NCBI GenBank assembly: GCA_001751015.1
Contig: MAXM01000287.1
Location: 1,714 to 7,953, forward strand
Direction: 5' to 3'
DNA: 6,240 nt
DNA from: Desulfobacterales bacterium C00003106
GTDB taxonomy: Bacteria; Desulfobacterota; Desulfobacteria; Desulfobacterales; C00003106
Of the stretch, positions 6,210 to 6,240 are shown in pieces. The notes beneath the pieces were generated by a model. The model worked only from the letters and a program-made list of their open reading frames with translations. It was not told the DNA's origin and did no database searches. Within the stretch, counting starts at the first letter, position 1, and the number at the start of each line of letters is the position of its first letter. A program made the translations under genes and the position numbers.

Positions 6210-6240
6210 GGAAGCGGCTTCCCAGCCGCGACTGTCGCGG
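6210..6240. repeat. Start of a GC-rich palindromic (REP-like) element, cut by the window end
   Basis: Two nested inverted repeats are visible: GGAAGC-G-GCTTCC at 6210-6222 and CCGCGA-CTG-TCGCGG at 6226-6240. The second reaches the last base, and the bases before its left arm (TTCCCAG) may be mirrored beyond the edge, giving a larger cruciform. It lies about 33 bases upstream of the amtB start codon. Dispersed extragenic palindromes look like this; whether it is repeated elsewhere cannot be known here. Confidence 0.5.

Noticed and set aside
6178..6240. Sigma-54 promoter directly upstream of amtB
   Set aside because: No GG-N10-GC core with flanking consensus is visible on the - strand in these bases.

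Overview
The window looks like chromosomal DNA of mid GC content from a Desulfobacterota (Deltaproteobacteria) relative. This placement is an inference. It rests on the amtB-glnB-glnD order, the style of the sigma-54 regulator, and short dispersed octamer repeats of the GGTCGAGT type in intergenic DNA. No 16S rRNA or other firm taxonomic marker is present.

Left part, + strand: bases 1-71 hold the last codons of a receiver domain, either a response regulator or the tail of a hybrid kinase. Next comes a 332-base gene-free stretch with a hairpin at the stop codon and an AT-rich candidate promoter. A complete sigma-54-dependent response regulator (receiver, AAA+ and Fis-type HTH) follows at 404-1786. 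These two genes probably belong to one phosphorelay cluster. A short convergent intergenic region with a GC-rich hairpin separates them from the rest.

Right part, - strand: amtB (ammonium channel), glnB (PII signal protein) and glnD (PII uridylyltransferase/uridylyl-removing enzyme) form a tight operon read from right to left. AmtB is the ammonium channel. GlnB reports nitrogen, carbon and energy status and can plug AmtB with its T-loop. GlnD adds UMP to, or removes it from, GlnB Tyr51 according to glutamine. The whole sensing loop therefore sits in three adjacent genes. Key residues of all three proteins are intact.

The most unusual DNA is a degenerate 8-bp tandem repeat present twice, in opposite orientations: once between amtB and glnB, and once across the 3' end of glnD, where it supplies the last five codons and the stop. 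A GC-rich palindromic element begins just upstream of amtB and runs off the window. I found no convincing evidence of a wholly new system; the core genes are well-known families.
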